A stretch of DNA of 64,000 nt from CAWDLX01 sp963753485 (GTDB lineage: Bacteria; Actinomycetota; Actinomycetes; Mycobacteriales; Micromonosporaceae), in contig CAVWCL010000014.1 in NCBI GenBank assembly GCA_963753485.1, forward strand, positions 87,764 to 151,763, in the 5' to 3' direction. How positions within the stretch are numbered: the first letter of the stretch is position 1; every line of letters starts with the position of its first letter. This document shows positions 10,536-19,192 of this stretch, piece by piece. Below the pieces are notes generated by a model that made no database searches, was not told where the DNA came from, and saw only the letters and a list, made by a program, of their open reading frames with translations. A program made the translations under genes and the position numbers.

Positions 10536-11341
10536 GGCTTTCGCCCCACGCCGACGTAGCCCGCTGACCGCTCCGGTTGCTCACCCACCTCGTCCGGGTG
10601 TTCCGGCCGCCACTGGGTCGCCCAGACCAGGCCCGGCTCGACCAGGTCGAAGCCGGTGAAGAGGCGCTCCACCTCGGCCCGCGTCCGGACCGTGCCGGGG
10701 GTCGGGGTGCGGACGAAGAGCTCCAGCCAGCGGGCGGACGCCTCGGGGACCATCCCGTCGGCCGTACCGTGGGAGAGGGCAAGGTAGCTGCCGGTCGGCA
10801 GCGCGTCGCGGAACCGGCCCACGATGCCCACGGGGTCGTCGGTGTCCAGGATGAAATGCATGACCGCCATCATCAGCAGGCCAACCGGTCGTTCGAAGTC
10901 GATCATTGCCCGCACCACGGGATGATGCAGGATCTCGGCCACGTGGCGCAGATCCTCCTGGATCACCACCGCGGTGTCGTTTGCGCCGAGTATCTGCCGG
11001 CTGTGGGCCACCGCGACCGGATCGATATCCACATAGACCACCCGGGCCGCCGGGTTCGCCTTATGCGCCACCTCGTGGACATTGCCCAGGGTGGGGATGC
11101 CGGAGCCGAGGTCGAGAAACTGCTCGATGCCCTGGTCGATCAAGAAGCGCACGGCCCGGTGCAGGAATCCCCGGTTGGCCTGCATGATCTTCGCGGTGTC
11201 GGGGACCACCGCGGTCACGCTGCGGGCCACCTCGCGGTCGATGGCGAAGTTGTGGCTGCCACCCAGCCAGTAGTCGTAGATGCGGGCCGCGCTCGGTCGA
11301 TCGATGTCAATGCCGTCCGGCGCCCAGTTAGGCCGCTGCAT
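10532..11341 (-). CDS. SAM-dependent methyltransferase, DUF574 family
   Basis: 269 residues of the actinobacterial DUF574 (Methyltransf_19) family. The family opening DIDRPSAARIYDYWLGGSHNF is followed by the SAM-binding FLDLGSGIPTLGNVHEVA and VVYVDIDPVAV. The ATG at 11341 has AAGGAG 6 nt upstream, which decides it over two upstream ATGs. The gene is cotranslated with the GGDEF-EAL gene (4-bp overlap). DUF574 proteins are numerous in actinomycetes and their substrates are unknown. Coupling to a c-di-GMP enzyme suggests a regulatory role, which is inference. Confidence 0.88.
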   Translation of the reverse strand: MQRPNWAPDGIDIDRPSAARIYDYWLGGSHNFAIDREVARSVTAVVPDTAKIMQANRGFLHRAVRFLIDQGIEQFLDLGSGIPTLGNVHEVAHKANPAARVVYVDIDPVAVAHSRQILGANDTAVVIQEDLRHVAEILHHPVVRAMIDFERPVGLLMMAVMHFILDTDDPVGIVGRFRDALPTGSYLALSHGTADGMVPEASARWLELFVRTPTPGTVRTRAEVERLFTGFDLVEPGLVWATQWRPEHPDEVGEQPERSAGYVGVGRKP

Positions 11342-11508
11342 CCCGCGCTCCTTCATGCCGGGCCCCCGCGGATGAATGCTGCCCATCCTCTCATCCCGCA
11401 AGCGCCGGTACACCATCTGCGCGATCGGATCGACGCCCGCTTCGGGGTGACGCTGTGGGGTCTACCGACCACGGTACGTGTCGGTCAACCGGCCAGAATG
11501 GACTCAGA

Positions 11509-12225
11509 TCAGGCGGCGGTCACATCGGCGACGATCACCGTGACGTTGTCCGGACCGCCGTTGGCGAGAGCGGCCGCGACGAGATGGTTCGCACACGCCT
11601 GGGGGCGTGGGTACGCCCGAACGACGCCGGCCAGCTTGTCATCGGTGACCACGTCGGAGAGCCCGTCGCTGCAGAGCACGAAGCGGTCGCCGACCGCCGG
11701 CACCAGCAGATCGGAGGTGGCGGTGAAGTCATACCCCTGCACGGCCTGGGTCACCAGCGACCGCCGGGGATGCACCCGGGCGTCGGCCGCGGTGAGTAGA
11801 CCCTCGTCGACCAGGGTCTGCACGAACGTGTCGTCCTTGGTGATCTGGGTCAGCGTTCCCCCGCGGTAGCGGTAGCAGCGGGAGTCGCCGACATGGAACA
11901 GACCCAGACCGGCGTCGGTGAGCAGCAGCGCGGTGACCGTGGTGCCCATGCCCTCGGTCGTCGGGTCGGCGTCGGCGATCTCGAGGATGCGCTGGTTGGC
12001 TGCCTCGATGGCGCGCCGCATGGAGGCCACCGGGTCGCCGGTGCTGGTGCGCTCCAGCGGAGCGAGCCCCCGGATCACGATGTCGCTGGCGAGCTCGCCC
12101 GCGGGGAGCCCGCCGATCCCATCCGCCACGGCAACGAGGCGCCGGCCGCAGTAGGCCGAATCCTCATTGTTCGTCCGCACCCGCCCGATGTCAGTCGCCA
12201 TCGCCGCGTCCAGGATGAGGTTCAT
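11509..12225 (-). CDS. PP2C-type Ser/Thr protein phosphatase (PstP-like catalytic domain)
   Basis: 238 residues, a bare PPM/PP2C catalytic domain without the C-terminal membrane span of PstP. Metal-binding motifs are present: NNEDS, VADGIGGLPAGE, GTTVTALLL, FHVGDSRCYRYR, CSDGLSDVV and GGPDNVTVIVAD. It should dephosphorylate phospho-Ser/Thr in an Mn/Mg-dependent manner and could counter kinases such as the one at 2276. It is divergent from the LuxR gene (54-bp gap) and followed on the same strand, after 167 bp, by the DUF574 methyltransferase. Confidence 0.92.
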   Translation of the reverse strand: MNLILDAAMATDIGRVRTNNEDSAYCGRRLVAVADGIGGLPAGELASDIVIRGLAPLERTSTGDPVASMRRAIEAANQRILEIADADPTTEGMGTTVTALLLTDAGLGLFHVGDSRCYRYRGGTLTQITKDDTFVQTLVDEGLLTAADARVHPRRSLVTQAVQGYDFTATSDLLVPAVGDRFVLCSDGLSDVVTDDKLAGVVRAYPRPQACANHLVAAALANGGPDNVTVIVADVTAA

Positions 12226-12279
12226 GGCAGGTAGCTTGCCAAGAACACGTCACTGTGTCTCTACGAACTTGTACGTATC

Positions 12280-13269
12280 GTGAAGCTCGTGGTGTCGCTA
12301 CCGATGGTCGGCCGCGACAGTGAGCGCGACGAGCTGCTGCGGGCCTGGTGCGGCGGGGTCGACCGGGCACAGACCGTGGTGATCACCGGAGCCGCCGGGG
12401 TCGGGAAGAGCCTCCTGGTCGCCTCGGCGCTCGGTGCGCTCTCGCCCCGGCCGGCGGTGGTCCTCTCGGGAACCGCCCGGCTGCATGCGCCGGCGCCCTA
12501 TGACTGGCTGGCCGCGGTGCTCTGCGGGCGGGACATCAGTACCCTGCCGGTGCCCGCCGATGCACTCGCGTGGTTGGCCCAGTACCCGGACGCGCCGGCC
12601 GAGCGCTTCGCGCCGGCCGCGCTGCTGCGACTGGCCGTGCGCACGGTGCGCGCCCTGGTCGATGGCCGGCCGGGGGTCCTGGTGGTCGAGGACCTGCATG
12701 CGCTGGATCCGGCGAGCCTCAACCTCGTCGGTGAGTTGGCCACCGCCGGGGATCTGCCGGTGCTCATGATCGTGACGAGCCGGCCGGCGGACGGCGCGCT
12801 CTCGCCACACCTCGCGGCCCGGACGCTGGCTCGCCTCGCCGGTGTCCCGGGCGCCATCCGCCAGCACCTTGGTCCACTGAGGACCGGTCAGGTCGCCGAC
12901 ATCCTGGCCCACATCTACCCGGGCGTCGACTACCCCGACGCGACGGTGCGGGCGATCTGGGAGCGCACGGCCGGCAACCCGTACCGGCTCGCCGAGCTGC
13001 TCGCGGTGGCCGGCCCCGGTGGCCCGCGGGCGCTGGACCTGGTGGTACCGCAAACTCAGCCCACGATCGGCCGGCCGGCGCCGGCCGCGCTCACCGCCCG
13101 CGAGCTGGACGTGCTCTCCTGCCTCGCCGAAGGAATGTCGAACAGGCAGGTGGCCCAGTCGCTGGGCATCTCCATCCGCACGGTCACCGTGCACGTCTCC
13201 AACCTGCTGCGCAAGACCAGGTCAGCGTCGCGCACCGAGGCCGCGGTCTGGGCGCTGCAGCGCCGCTGA
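12280..13269 (+). CDS. Miniature LuxR-family regulator with AAA/NACHT-like ATPase domain
   Basis: 329 residues. An N-terminal P-loop domain shows VITGAAGVGKSLLVASAL (Walker A) and VLVVEDLHALD (Walker B). A C-terminal LuxR helix-turn-helix follows: LTARELDVLSCLAEGMSNRQVAQSLGIS and RTVTVHVSNLLRK. Large ATP-binding LuxR (LAL) proteins are about 900 residues; this one keeps only the ATPase and DNA-binding ends and lacks the TPR-like middle. The start is GTG at 12280, with a second possibility at 12292. The target genes are unknown. Confidence 0.85.
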   Translation: MKLVVSLPMVGRDSERDELLRAWCGGVDRAQTVVITGAAGVGKSLLVASALGALSPRPAVVLSGTARLHAPAPYDWLAAVLCGRDISTLPVPADALAWLAQYPDAPAERFAPAALLRLAVRTVRALVDGRPGVLVVEDLHALDPASLNLVGELATAGDLPVLMIVTSRPADGALSPHLAARTLARLAGVPGAIRQHLGPLRTGQVADILAHIYPGVDYPDATVRAIWERTAGNPYRLAELLAVAGPGGPRALDLVVPQTQPTIGRPAPAALTARELDVLSCLAEGMSNRQVAQSLGISIRTVTVHVSNLLRKTRSASRTEAAVWALQRR

Positions 13270-13280
13270 CCGCGGCGGCG

Positions 13281-13682
13281 TCACGCGACGGTGGTCGGCG
13301 TCCGGCCCCGGCGCGCATCGGCCGCGGCGTCGGCGATGGAGCGTTCGAACGCCATCTCATCGCCGCGGGCGACCAGCTGGCGGCCGAAGACCGTGGCGAC
13401 CCAACCGGCGACGGCGCCGACGAGGCCGGCCATCGCGAACCAGCCCCACGGCCGCGCGGGTCGGCGCCCAGCCAGGGCGTCGTAGGCGTCGTTGGCCCGC
13501 CGCCGGGCCTCCCGGGCGGCCGATCCCACGCGGTCGGTCACGTCGTCGGCGGTGGCGGCCGCGCGACGGGTGGCGGACCGGGTGGCCGTGCCGGCATTGT
13601 CCACAGCCGACACCAGATTCTCCCAGGCCTGGCCCGCGATCCGCTCAGCCCGCTGGGTCCTGGTGGTCATTCTGCCGTACAT
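13281..13682 (-). CDS. Small membrane-anchored protein, function unknown
   Basis: 133 residues. The N-terminal ~70 residues are Ala/Arg/Asp-rich and predicted helical (ATADDVTDRVGSAARE). One hydrophobic span (PWGWFAMAGLVGAVAGWVAT) is followed by a charged tail. The ATG at 13682 has GGAGG 6 nt upstream, favouring it over the ATG at 13670. The layout resembles actinobacterial stress-type (YtxH/apolipoprotein-like) proteins, but no family can be claimed. It is convergent with the LuxR gene. Confidence 0.7.
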   Translation of the reverse strand: MYGRMTTRTQRAERIAGQAWENLVSAVDNAGTATRSATRRAAATADDVTDRVGSAAREARRRANDAYDALAGRRPARPWGWFAMAGLVGAVAGWVATVFGRQLVARGDEMAFERSIADAAADARRGRTPTTVA

Positions 13683-14155
13683 CGCGTCCTCCGTAGCTTG
13701 GCGACCACCAGTCGATTACCCGGGCTGACGGGCGTAAAACCCTGGCTAACGCCGCCGGCGCCGGCCCGCGCCGGAGCAGGAGTACGAATCGTGAGCGCTG
13801 CGCTCGCTCGAAGTCCCGGTGGCGGCCGGCATACCGGTGAGTGCCGAGATCATAGCGCTCGGTGACCAGCCCGCACCGGCGCGGGCCCGGCTGCTGGCCG
13901 ATGAGCCGGGCCCGGCTGGCGATGCACGCCGACGACGCGGAGCAGGGGCGGGTCGGCGTAGCCGCGGGGGCTGTGTCGACGTTATCCGCGGAGCAACCCG
14001 GACGAAAGGCGCTGGAACGCGACTTAAGACAGACCTAAGGAAGCCGATGGCGTCTCATGACGTCACCAACCGTCCCCGCAGTCTGCCCGACAGTGATCGT
14101 CATCGATTACGGATGACCCGTGAGCAGGGCGGGCCAGACCGGCTCGGCGCCGGAG
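13683..14155. other. 473-bp gap with no convincing gene
   Basis: The span lies between the start of the small membrane protein and the end of the histidine kinase. Base composition is less strictly GC3-biased than in the genes around it (for example CTTAAGACAGACCTAAGG near 14,023). The only coding-like trace is the 45-codon frame at 13901-14038. No RNA gene, repeat or terminator was recognised. Confidence 0.5.
13901..14038 (+). CDS. Possible 45-residue ORF or gene remnant
   Basis: ATG at 13901 to TAA at 14036-14038 reads as a plausible helical peptide (RARLAMHADDAEQGRVG...). It has no good Shine-Dalgarno, no recognisable homologue and weak codon bias at its end. It could be a decayed fragment. 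Listed because it is the only coding-like stretch in the gap. Confidence 0.2.
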   Translation: MSRARLAMHADDAEQGRVGVAAGAVSTLSAEQPGRKALERDLRQT

Positions 14156-15526
14156 TCAGCCGGACCCGGCCGCCCGGGCCCGACGGCCCCGGCGGCGCTC
14201 CTCGGGCTCGCGGGCGAGCCGGCCGACAAACCCGCGCCAGGGTCGGGGCGGTGGCGGCGGCTCGGCGTCGGCGAGCAGCACGACCACGCTGGTGCCGCCG
14301 AGCGCCGACCGGTCGATGTCGACACTGCCCCGCCCGGCGATCGCCGCCCGCCGGACGATGTCCAGCCCGAGACCGGTCGAGCCCCGATCACTGGACCCGC
14401 GTCGCAGGGCCCGGTCGGGGTCGGCGATCCCGGGGCCGGCGTCGTCGACCCGGACGGCGACATAACCGTCCCGGCGGCTCACCGCCACCTCGAACGGCGT
14501 GCCCTGCGGCGTGTACCGGAAGACGTTGCCCAGCAAGGCATCGAGTGCGGCGGCGAGATCGCTGCGCGGCAGCGGCACCGGCGAGCGGCGGTGGCCGCCG
14601 ACCACAGTGAACCGGCGGCCCTGGTCCTCCGCGACCGCGGCCCAGAAGGCCATCCGTTCCCGGACCACCTCGCTGGCGTCGCACTGCTCCGGCTCCGGCG
14701 CTCGGGTCTCGACCGGCCGGCGGGCGGCGTCGATGAGGTGGTCGACCTCCTGCTCCATGGCGACCACCGCCTGGCCGAGCCGGTGATCCGGCTCGTGCGC
14801 GCGGGCCCGCTCGGCCTCCAGGCGCAGGGCGGTCAGCGGTGTGCGCAGCCGGTGCGACAGGTCGGCGATTAATTCGCGCTCGGCCGCCATCAGCTCGGTG
14901 ACCCGGTCGGCCATGGTGTTGAAGGCGGCCGCCGCCTCGGCCAGCTCCCGCGGGCCGGTCGGGGTGATCCGGGCGGTCAGGTCACCGGCGCCCAGGGTTC
15001 GGGCACCGGCGGCCAGTCCGCGGGCCGACCGGATCATGCGGGCGGCCAGCCGGTCACTTGCGAGCACCGAGACCGCCAGGACCAGCAGGGCGACGCCACC
15101 GAGCGCCCACCAGGTGCCGGCGACCCCGCGCGACAGCTCGGCGTCCGGCACGAAGACCTCGACCACCGCGGTGCCCGACCGCCCGAGAGTCACCGGCAGT
15201 AGGTAGGAGACTCCGCCAGCCACCGCCACGGTGTCCGGTCGGTGGCTGGTGGCCACCGGGCGGATCTGCTCCGTTCGGGCGTGAGCGTGACCGAGATCGC
15301 GCCCGCGCACGCCGTGGATGCCGACCCGGTCGGCCCGCTCGCCCTCGGCGGTGGCGATCGACTTCTGGATCGTCGCCGGATCCGTGGTCACCGCGAGCAC
15401 GGCGGCAAAGGCTGCGGCATGGTCCTCGGCGTCGGCGATCGCCCGGTCGCGGGCCAGGTGGGCCACCACGATCGCCAGCGGGACCAGGAAGGAGAGCACG
15501 ACCATGCTGGTGACGGCAACGTTCAC
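14156..15526 (-). CDS. Sensor histidine kinase of a two-component system
   Basis: About 456 residues from GTG 15526. The first membrane span begins at the N-terminus (VVLSFLVPLAIVVAHLA), an extracytoplasmic loop of about 130 residues and a second span follow, then HAMP (RELAEAAAAFNTMADRV). The H-box is ELIADLSHRLRTPLTALRLE; N, G1 and G2 boxes are LLGNVFRYTP, DAGPGIAD and STGLGLDIV. The family start (RRSLAKV) would be a CTG at 15547 overlapping the regulator stop, so translation may begin there. The partner is the regulator at 15544. The signal is unknown. A long Pro/Arg-rich tail follows the ATPase domain. Confidence 0.88.
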   Translation of the reverse strand: MNVAVTSMVVLSFLVPLAIVVAHLARDRAIADAEDHAAAFAAVLAVTTDPATIQKSIATAEGERADRVGIHGVRGRDLGHAHARTEQIRPVATSHRPDTVAVAGGVSYLLPVTLGRSGTAVVEVFVPDAELSRGVAGTWWALGGVALLVLAVSVLASDRLAARMIRSARGLAAGARTLGAGDLTARITPTGPRELAEAAAAFNTMADRVTELMAAERELIADLSHRLRTPLTALRLEAERARAHEPDHRLGQAVVAMEQEVDHLIDAARRPVETRAPEPEQCDASEVVRERMAFWAAVAEDQGRRFTVVGGHRRSPVPLPRSDLAAALDALLGNVFRYTPQGTPFEVAVSRRDGYVAVRVDDAGPGIADPDRALRRGSSDRGSTGLGLDIVRRAAIAGRGSVDIDRSALGGTSVVVLLADAEPPPPPRPWRGFVGRLAREPEERRRGRRARAAGSG

Positions 15527-15543
15527 CTTGGCCAGCGAGCGCC

Positions 15544-16230
15544 TCAGCCCGGCGCCGCGAATTTGATCCCGACCCCCCGCACGGTGTGCAGGAATCTCGG
15601 CCCCGCCGCGTTCTCGCCCAGCTTGCGGCGCAGCCAGTAAAGGTGAACGTCGATCGTCTGATCCTCGCCGATCGAAGGCTGTCGCCATACCTCCTCCAAC
15701 AACTCGCGGCGGGACACGACCTGCCCGGGCCGGCTGGCGAGGTAGGCGAGGAGGTCGAACTCCTTGCGGGTGAGCGCCAGAACCGTTCCGTCCAGGTAGG
15801 CCTGGCGGGTGCCGGGATCGATCCGCAGCCCGGCAGCTTCGATCACGACGGGCTCAACTCTGCTGGCCCGACCGGTGCGCCGCAATACGGTGGTCACCCG
15901 AGCGTCGAGGTGGGCGCTGCTGAACGGCTTGATCATGTAATCGTCGGCGCCCGCCCGGAGCAGCCGCACGATCTCCCCTTCATCATCGCGGGCGGTGGCA
16001 ATGATGATCGGGGTCTCGGTCATGCCTCGCAACATCCGCAATGCGTCGGCACCGTCCAGATCGGGCAGTCCGAGATCGAGCACGATGACGTCCGGAGCCT
16101 CGGCGGCCACCCGCCGCAGTGCCTCGAGAGCGGTTCCAGTCGCCTGGACGGTGTGGCCGAGGTCGGTGAGCGATCGCTGCAGTGCTCCGCGGACCACCTG
16201 GTCGTCCTCGACGAGCAGCACCGTCGCCAT
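15544..16230 (-). CDS. OmpR/PhoB-type response regulator
   Basis: 228 residues. The receiver domain has the acidic pair in LLVEDDQ, the phospho-acceptor Asp in VLDLGLPDLDG and the Lys of MIKPF. The C-terminal winged helix is complete (ALTRKEFDLLAYLASRPG, TIDVHLYWLRRKLG, FLHTVRGVGIKF). The ATG at 16230 is the family start. It is first in a two-gene unit with the histidine kinase. Confidence 0.93.
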   Translation of the reverse strand: MATVLLVEDDQVVRGALQRSLTDLGHTVQATGTALEALRRVAAEAPDVIVLDLGLPDLDGADALRMLRGMTETPIIIATARDDEGEIVRLLRAGADDYMIKPFSSAHLDARVTTVLRRTGRASRVEPVVIEAAGLRIDPGTRQAYLDGTVLALTRKEFDLLAYLASRPGQVVSRRELLEEVWRQPSIGEDQTIDVHLYWLRRKLGENAAGPRFLHTVRGVGIKFAAPG

Positions 16231-16353
16231 GCGTTGACGGTAGCGGTCGCGGGCGCAGCGTGCCCGGTACCGAAACCGGGTCGGACCGGCGCCCCGGGCG
16301 ATGCGGCTAGAGTCCTGGTGGACTCTTCCTGACCGGCTTGGCCCGCCGTATAT

Positions 16354-16368
16354 TGCACTGAGAGTGCA
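16354..16368. promoter_or_regulatory. Inverted repeat upstream of the acyl-CoA cluster, candidate operator
   Basis: TGCACT-GAG-AGTGCA is a perfect 6-bp inverted repeat in an AT-richer patch (TATTGCAC...TGCATATTGCA), 25-40 bp upstream of the first gene of the cluster. The position fits a repressor site. No TetR or GntR gene is adjacent, so the regulator would act from elsewhere. Confidence 0.45.
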
Positions 16369-16393
16369 TATTGCAGGCCACGAAGGGGGGCGC

Positions 16394-17191
16394 ATGCCTG
16401 GCATTGGGGTGGCAGGCGCCGTGGTCGTGGTCACCGGTGGGGCGAGTGGCATTGGGCGCGCGTTGGCGCAGCGATTCGCCGCCGAGGGGGCCCGCGCCGT
16501 CGTCGTCGCCGATCTCGACGGAGTTGGCGCCCGGGTCGTCGCCGAATCCCTACCGGCCGGGGTTGGCCTCGGCGTGTCGCTCGACGTCACCGATGAGGCC
16601 GCGCTCCAGGTCGCCGTCGACCAGATTGAAGCGTCGGCTGGCCCGATCGACATCTTCTGTGCCAACGCCGGCATCGCCGGCGCGGCCGGGCTCGGCACCG
16701 ACGAGCAATGGAACCGGGCGTTCGCCGTGCACGTGCTCGCCCTGCTCTACGTGGCCCGCCACGTAGTGCCCGGCATGGTCGCCCGGGGCCGCGGGCACGT
16801 GCTGGTGACTGCATCGGCGGCCGGCCTGCTGACCGAAATGGACACCGCGCCGTACACCGCGACCAAACACGGCACGGTCGCGCTCGCCGAGTGGCTGGCG
16901 ATCCAGCACGGCGATGACGGGGTGAGCTTTTCGTGCCTGTGTCCGCAGGGCGTGCGGACCGCGATGACCGCGGGCCTGACCGGGGCGAACGCGGTGCACG
17001 CCGCCGGCGACTTTCTGGAGCCGGCCGAGGTGGCCGACGCGGTACTGGCCGCCTTCGCCGACGAGCGGTTCCTGGTCCTGCCGCACCCGGACGTGGCCGA
17101 GTACGAGCGGCGCCGCGCCGACGACCGGGACCGATGGCTTCGCGGCATGCGCCGGATGCGGTCGCAGCTGCCCGTTGCGAGGGAGGGCTGA
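16394..17191 (+). CDS. Short-chain dehydrogenase/reductase
   Basis: 265 residues of the classical SDR fold. The cofactor motif is TGGASGIGRALA with an acidic residue after beta2 (VADLD), favouring NAD(H). NAG is in FCANAGIAG, and the catalytic Ser and YxxxK are in ASAAG...YTATKHG. The ATG has GAAGGGGGG upstream. It is the first gene of a plus-strand unit: 2 bp separate it from the first acyl-CoA dehydrogenase. Context suggests oxidation of a hydroxyacyl or alcohol intermediate in lipid or isoprenoid breakdown; the exact substrate is open. Confidence 0.88.
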   Translation: MPGIGVAGAVVVVTGGASGIGRALAQRFAAEGARAVVVADLDGVGARVVAESLPAGVGLGVSLDVTDEAALQVAVDQIEASAGPIDIFCANAGIAGAAGLGTDEQWNRAFAVHVLALLYVARHVVPGMVARGRGHVLVTASAAGLLTEMDTAPYTATKHGTVALAEWLAIQHGDDGVSFSCLCPQGVRTAMTAGLTGANAVHAAGDFLEPAEVADAVLAAFADERFLVLPHPDVAEYERRRADDRDRWLRGMRRMRSQLPVAREG

Positions 17192-17193
17192 GC

Positions 17194-18408
17194 ATGGAGT
17201 TCGCCTTTGACGAGCGCACGCAGGAGTTGCGGGCGCAGGTGAGCGCGTTTATGGACGAGTTCGTGTATCCGAACGAGGCCGCCTTCGCCGAGCAGGTTGA
17301 GCAGGCCGAGGATCCCTGGCGCGAGCCACCGCTGATCGCCGAGCTCCAGGAGGAGGCCCGCCGCCGCGGCCTGTGGAATCTGTTCCTTCCTCATGCGAGC
17401 TGGGGAGCCGGCCTGACCAACCTGCAGTACGCGCCGCTGGCCGAGCTCATGGGCCGGTCACCCGCCCTGGCCCCGCGGGCGTTCAACTGCGCCGCGCCGG
17501 ACACCGGCAACATGGAGCTGCTGGCCGAGTTCGGCTCGCCCGAGCAGCAGGACCGCTGGCTCAAGCCACTGCTCGACGGTCAGATCCGCTCGGCGTTCTG
17601 CATGACCGAACCGGATGTCGCCTCGTCGGATGCATCGAATATCGCCACCCGGATCACCGCCGATGGCGATGAGTACGTCGTCAACGGGCGCAAATGGTGG
17701 TCGTCCGGGGCGATGAATCCCCGCTGCGCCATTTTCATCGTGATGGGCAAGTCCAGCCCGGGCGCCGACCGGCATCGCCAGCAGAGCATGATTCTCGTGC
17801 CCCGCGACACCCCAGGGGTCACGGTCTCGCGTGGCCTGCGGGTCTTCGGCGCCACCGACGGGTCGCATGGCGGCCACGCCGACATCACGTTCACCGACGT
17901 CCGGGTGGGTGCGGCCAGCCTCATCGGCGGCGAGGGGAACGGTTTCGCGATCGCGCAGGCGCGGCTGGGGCCGGGCCGCATCCACCACTGCATGCGCTTG
18001 ATCGGGGCGGCCGAACGTGCGGTGGAGCTGATGTGCCGGCGGGTGCTGGGCCGGGTCGCGTTCGGCCGACCGTTGGCCGAGCAGGGCGTCATCGGTGAGT
18101 GGATCGCCGAGTCGCGGGTCCGCATCGAGCAGGCGCGGCTCCTGGTGCTCAAGACGGCGTGGTTGATGGACACCGCCGGCAACAAGGGCGCCCACACCGA
18201 GATCCAGGCAATCAAGATCGTTACGCCGGCAATGGCGGAGTGGGTCATCGACAAGGCGATACAGGCGCACGGCGCAGCCGGCGTCTCGCAGGACTTCCCG
18301 CTCGCCGCACTGTGGACCTCGGCCCGCTCGCTGCGCTTCGCCGACGGTCCCGACGAGGTCCACCGGCGTTCGCTGGCCCACCGGGAGCTGAAGAAGTACG
18401 CCGTCTAG
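17194..18408 (+). CDS. Acyl-CoA dehydrogenase (long FadE/ACAD10-11-like)
   Basis: 404 residues of the flavin acyl-CoA dehydrogenase family. FAD/substrate motifs include AFCMTEPDVASSDASNI and NGRKWWSSGAMNP, the middle beta-domain ITFTDVRVGAASLIGGEG, and the C-terminal QAHGAAGVSQDFPLA and FADGPDEVHRRSLA blocks typical of the ACAD10/11-like branch. It introduces an alpha-beta double bond into an acyl-CoA and passes electrons to ETF. Second in the cluster, directly after the SDR. Confidence 0.9.
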   Translation: MEFAFDERTQELRAQVSAFMDEFVYPNEAAFAEQVEQAEDPWREPPLIAELQEEARRRGLWNLFLPHASWGAGLTNLQYAPLAELMGRSPALAPRAFNCAAPDTGNMELLAEFGSPEQQDRWLKPLLDGQIRSAFCMTEPDVASSDASNIATRITADGDEYVVNGRKWWSSGAMNPRCAIFIVMGKSSPGADRHRQQSMILVPRDTPGVTVSRGLRVFGATDGSHGGHADITFTDVRVGAASLIGGEGNGFAIAQARLGPGRIHHCMRLIGAAERAVELMCRRVLGRVAFGRPLAEQGVIGEWIAESRVRIEQARLLVLKTAWLMDTAGNKGAHTEIQAIKIVTPAMAEWVIDKAIQAHGAAGVSQDFPLAALWTSARSLRFADGPDEVHRRSLAHRELKKYAV

Positions 18409-18442
18409 GACGGCCGAGCACTCCAACGAGAGGAAGATATTC

Positions 18443-19192
18443 ATGAGCAGGGTGGCGGTGGTCACGGGCTCGGCCCGGGGCATCGGAGCGGCGACGGCGG
18501 GGCGCCTGGCGGCGGACGGGTTCGCCGTCGCCGTCGTCGATCTGGACGCCGACGCCTGCGCCGGCACCGTGGCCGGCATCGTCGAGGCGGGCGGGAAGGC
18601 GCTCGCGGTGGGCGCCGACGTCGCCGACACCGCCGCGGTACGCGGCGCGGTCGAGCGGATCGCCGGCGAGCTCGGCCCACCGGTGGTCCTGGTGAACAAC
18701 GCCGGCGTGCTACGCGACAACCTGCTGTTCAAGATGACCGACGATGACTGGGACACGGTCATGAATGTCCACTTGAGAGGGTCGTTCCTGATGAGCCGGG
18801 CGATTCAGGCGTACATGGTCGAACAGCAGTGGGGACGCATCGTCAATCTCTCGTCGACCTCGGCGCTCGGCAACCGCGGGCAGGCGAACTACGCCACCGC
18901 CAAGGCGGGTCTGCAGGGCTTCACCAAGACGCTCGCGATCGAGCTCGGACCGTTCGGGGTCACCGTGAACGCGATCGCCCCGGGCTTCATCGCCACCGAC
19001 ATGACGCAGGCCACGGCGGCCCGGGTCGGGGTGGACTGGGAGGTCTTCCAGAAGGCCGCCGCCGAGCAGGTCCCGGTCCGGCGGGTCGGCCATCCCGAGG
19101 ACATCGCGCACGTGGTCTCGTTCTTCGTCAGCGAAGGCGCCGGGTACGTCTCGGGCCAGGTGATCTACGTAGCCGGTGGCCCCCGTGCCTGA
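18443..19192 (+). CDS. FabG-like 3-oxoacyl/3-hydroxyacyl short-chain dehydrogenase
   Basis: 249 residues, SDR fold with TGSARGIGAATA, VNNAGVLRDN, catalytic LSSTSALGNRGQANYATAKAG and IAPGFIATDMT. It is very close to FabG-type reductases but sits in a degradative cluster, so 3-hydroxyacyl-CoA dehydrogenation is likely. A good Shine-Dalgarno (GAGAGGAAG) precedes the ATG. Its end overlaps the next gene. Confidence 0.88.
   Translation: MSRVAVVTGSARGIGAATAGRLAADGFAVAVVDLDADACAGTVAGIVEAGGKALAVGADVADTAAVRGAVERIAGELGPPVVLVNNAGVLRDNLLFKMTDDDWDTVMNVHLRGSFLMSRAIQAYMVEQQWGRIVNLSSTSALGNRGQANYATAKAGLQGFTKTLAIELGPFGVTVNAIAPGFIATDMTQATAARVGVDWEVFQKAAAEQVPVRRVGHPEDIAHVVSFFVSEGAGYVSGQVIYVAGGPRA

Noticed and set aside
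13819..14610. 263-codon plus-strand open frame before and over the histidine kinase end
   Set aside because: Its second half is antisense to the kinase ATPase domain and its first half is Arg/Gly-rich with no motif; only the 45-codon frame at 13901 was kept as a weak candidate.
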